Shown: piece after piece, positions 62,476 to 64,000 of the stretch
Position numbering within the stretch: the first letter of the stretch is position 1
Layout: the number at the start of each line of letters is the position of its first letter
Assembly: GCA_000803105.1 (NCBI GenBank)
Contig: JTDA01000001.1
Span: 1-64,000 of the forward strand
DNA: 64,000 nucleotides
Reading direction: 5' to 3'
From: Coprobacter secundus
GTDB lineage: Bacteria > Bacteroidota > Bacteroidia > Bacteroidales > Coprobacteraceae
Notes under the pieces: generated by a model
Database searches by the model: none
Seen by the model: only the letters and a program-made list of their open reading frames with translations
Told to the model about the DNA's origin: nothing
Program-made: the position numbers and the translations under genes

Positions 62476-64000
62476 TCATTTTAATTCTACTACTATTACT
62501 GAGTTTATTTTATCCGGAGCAGACAATGGAACCTGTAATCGCTGCCCTGCATCACAAGATGTATATAACAGCTCCTCCCGATTCGCATCGGCCAATAAAT
62601 ATGCTTTCCTTATTTCTTTATGGGTAGGCAATAGCAATATTCCGTCCGAAGGCCAGTCGAATACATGTAGATAAAGAGTTGTTTTATTATTCGAGGTTAC
62701 TTTACGTGTACATCGACCATAAGGAAGTCCCTTTTGAAAAGGATTACTTATCGTCCCATAAATAGATTCACCGTTTATTTCCATCCATTTTCCGACCGTT
62801 TTCAATATTTGTGTACTTTCTTCCGGGAAACTTCCATCTGGTGCAGGCCCGATATTTATCAGAAAGTTACCTCCTTTACTTACAATATCTGCCAATTTCC
62901 TAATTATTTCCGTGGGAGATTTCCACAAAGTATCATTGGCTTTGTACCCCCAAGTTTCGTTTAACGTCATACAAGTTTCCCAATCTCTCCCGTCAACATA
63001 ACCTGTCGGTGGTACATCGGGAATATTCTGTTCGGGCGTATTATGATCGCCCCTTTGTTCTGCAGGTTTAATACGATTATCACAATAAATATTATTTACC
63101 AAACGGTCGTTCTGAATCAAGCCTTTCTGAATATTATAATGTTGACTAACTGCACTATAGTATTTAGCTGCACGCTCAGGTGTCATTTCAATAGGCATAT
63201 CCCACCACAATATATCCAGTTTACCAAAATCGGACAGTAACTCGTGTATCTGCGGAATTCCAACTTCATCTATATACTCATCAAATGTACGGACATTCAT
63301 ATCAGGATCCCAACGACGACCGGAGCCACCATTCGCCCAATCAAGTGCCTGTGAAAAATACAGTCCAAATTTCATATTCTGCTTCTTCGCCGAACAGCTA
63401 AGCTGAGCGACCATATCTTTTCCGTATGGGGTCGATTTCACAATATTCCAGTCTGTTGTGCGGGTATTCCAGAGACAAAAACCATCATGATGTTTTGCTC
63501 CCAAAATCACATATTTCATACCTGCAGCCTGAGCCAGTCCAATCCATTCATCGGGGTCAAAAACCGGTAATGTCAATTTCTTTGCATTCTCCTGATATTC
63601 CTTTAATGGTATATCGTATTTTTCCATAATCCATTCTCCATACATATTATCCGAATGATTACGGCTGCAAGGCTGCCATTCGATAGGAGCTCCTATTTTT
63701 TTATGATTGCGACCTTTCCCCTCTAAAGCGGCATATACTCCCCAGTGAATAAACATTCCAAAACGAGCTTCCCGCCACCACTTCATTCTCTCATTTCTCT
63801 GTTCTTCCGTCTCATTTGTCACGATATGAAGAGGTGAAGACAATCCCGATGATTCTTTTTCATTAATGGCTTTTATCTGATATGTATAATAAGAATATGG
63901 ATTCAAACCTTTTATTTCGAATTCCGAGAGATTTGTCGAGGCATAATAAACCCCGTTCTCATAAATTTCATATGCCTGAGCTTTATACACCGGAGACCAA
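62476..64000 (-). CDS. GH29 alpha-L-fucosidase, 5' end beyond the window
   Basis: The window holds the C-terminal part (at least 508 codons); the frame stays open to the right edge and the true start lies outside. An FN3 domain (WSPVYKAQAYEIYENG at the edge) leads into the GH29 barrel: WWREARFGMFIHWGVYAAL, KYVILGAKHHDGFCLWNT and the nucleophile Asp in LDILWWDMPIE. The last part is a beta-sandwich ending at PDKINSVIVVELK; no T9SS tail follows, unlike in its downstream paralogue. The two are related but clearly diverged, suggesting different fucosyl linkages. Confidence 0.9.
   Translation of the reverse strand, partial: WSPVYKAQAYEIYENGVYYASTNLSEFEIKGLNPYSYYTYQIKAINEKESSGLSSPLHIVTNETEEQRNERMKWWREARFGMFIHWGVYAALEGKGRNHKKIGAPIEWQPCSRNHSDNMYGEWIMEKYDIPLKEYQENAKKLTLPVFDPDEWIGLAQAAGMKYVILGAKHHDGFCLWNTRTTDWNIVKSTPYGKDMVAQLSCSAKKQNMKFGLYFSQALDWANGGSGRRWDPDMNVRTFDEYIDEVGIPQIHELLSDFGKLDILWWDMPIEMTPERAAKYYSAVSQHYNIQKGLIQNDRLVNNIYCDNRIKPAEQRGDHNTPEQNIPDVPPTGYVDGRDWETCMTLNETWGYKANDTLWKSPTEIIRKLADIVSKGGNFLINIGPAPDGSFPEESTQILKTVGKWMEINGESIYGTISNPFQKGLPYGRCTRKVTSNNKTTLYLHVFDWPSDGILLLPTHKEIRKAYLLADANREELLYTSCDAGQRLQVPLSAPDKINSVIVVELK

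Noticed and set aside
1..64000. CRISPR arrays, tRNA or rRNA genes, prophage or integrative elements
   Set aside because: No regularly spaced repeats, cloverleaf-like sequences, integrase, transposase or phage structural genes were recognised.

Overview
The window is chromosomal DNA of an AT-rich member of the Bacteroidota, most likely a gut or animal-associated member of the order Bacteroidales. The evidence is SusC/SusD proteins, a hybrid two-component regulator, TAnnTTTG-type -7 promoter boxes, absence of obvious Shine-Dalgarno sites, and proteins ending in type IX secretion (T9SS) sorting domains. The T9SS tails argue against Bacteroides proper and fit relatives of Porphyromonadaceae, Barnesiellaceae or Dysgonomonadaceae; the genus cannot be fixed from this sequence. 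No tRNA, rRNA, CRISPR array, transposase or integrase was seen.

Region 1 (about 0.9-33.5 kb) is a large glycosaminoglycan (GAG) utilisation locus, all on the + strand. A hybrid two-component regulator is followed by a nine-gene run: GH88 unsaturated uronyl hydrolase, PL12 heparinase III-like lyase, PL8 lyase, Ser-type sulfatase, Tat-exported PHP-domain lipoprotein, ROK sugar kinase, MFS transporter, a second PL8 lyase fused to a beta-propeller, and PL13 heparinase I. The run ends at a strong terminator. Next come two secreted beta-sandwich proteins, another terminator, SusC and SusD, a third terminator, and a PL15-like DUF4962/heparinase II/III lyase. The backbone recalls the heparin/heparan sulfate locus of Bacteroides thetaiotaomicron, but with two PL8 lyases added. 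A 16-17 bp motif recurs in phased copies upstream of both the GH88 operon and the beta-sandwich gene pair, 38 bp before the -7 box in each case. This is the best candidate for the regulator's operator. The proposed flow is: extracellular lyases cut GAG chains, SusC/D imports the oligosaccharides, periplasmic PL12/PL15, sulfatase and GH88 finish depolymerisation, and MFS plus ROK import and phosphorylate the amino sugar.

Region 2 (33.5-44.1 kb) is housekeeping: an RND tripartite efflux operon (adaptor, pump, TolC-like protein), a flippase-like membrane protein with a PepD dipeptidase, then rsmA and mgtE.

Region 3 (44.1-49.5 kb) is a minus-strand trio of envelope proteins: a DUF3575 barrel, a protein combining carboxypeptidase-regulatory, OmpA-like and TPR-like domains, and a 950-residue protein made of five tandem barrel-like repeats. 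This trio is the most structurally unusual part of the window.

Region 4 (49.8-54.7 kb) holds an acyltransferase, a sigma-54-type regulator, LptE, a TPR-like protein, SecG, and a methionine aminopeptidase whose 5' end is broken by an apparent frameshift at an A8 run.

Region 5 (55-64 kb) is a second glycan-related block: a GH43 lipoprotein on the + strand, facing a minus-strand set of two GH29 fucosidases, a GH144/glucoamylase-like enzyme and a T9SS-tailed binding protein. The first GH29 gene runs off the right edge of the window.
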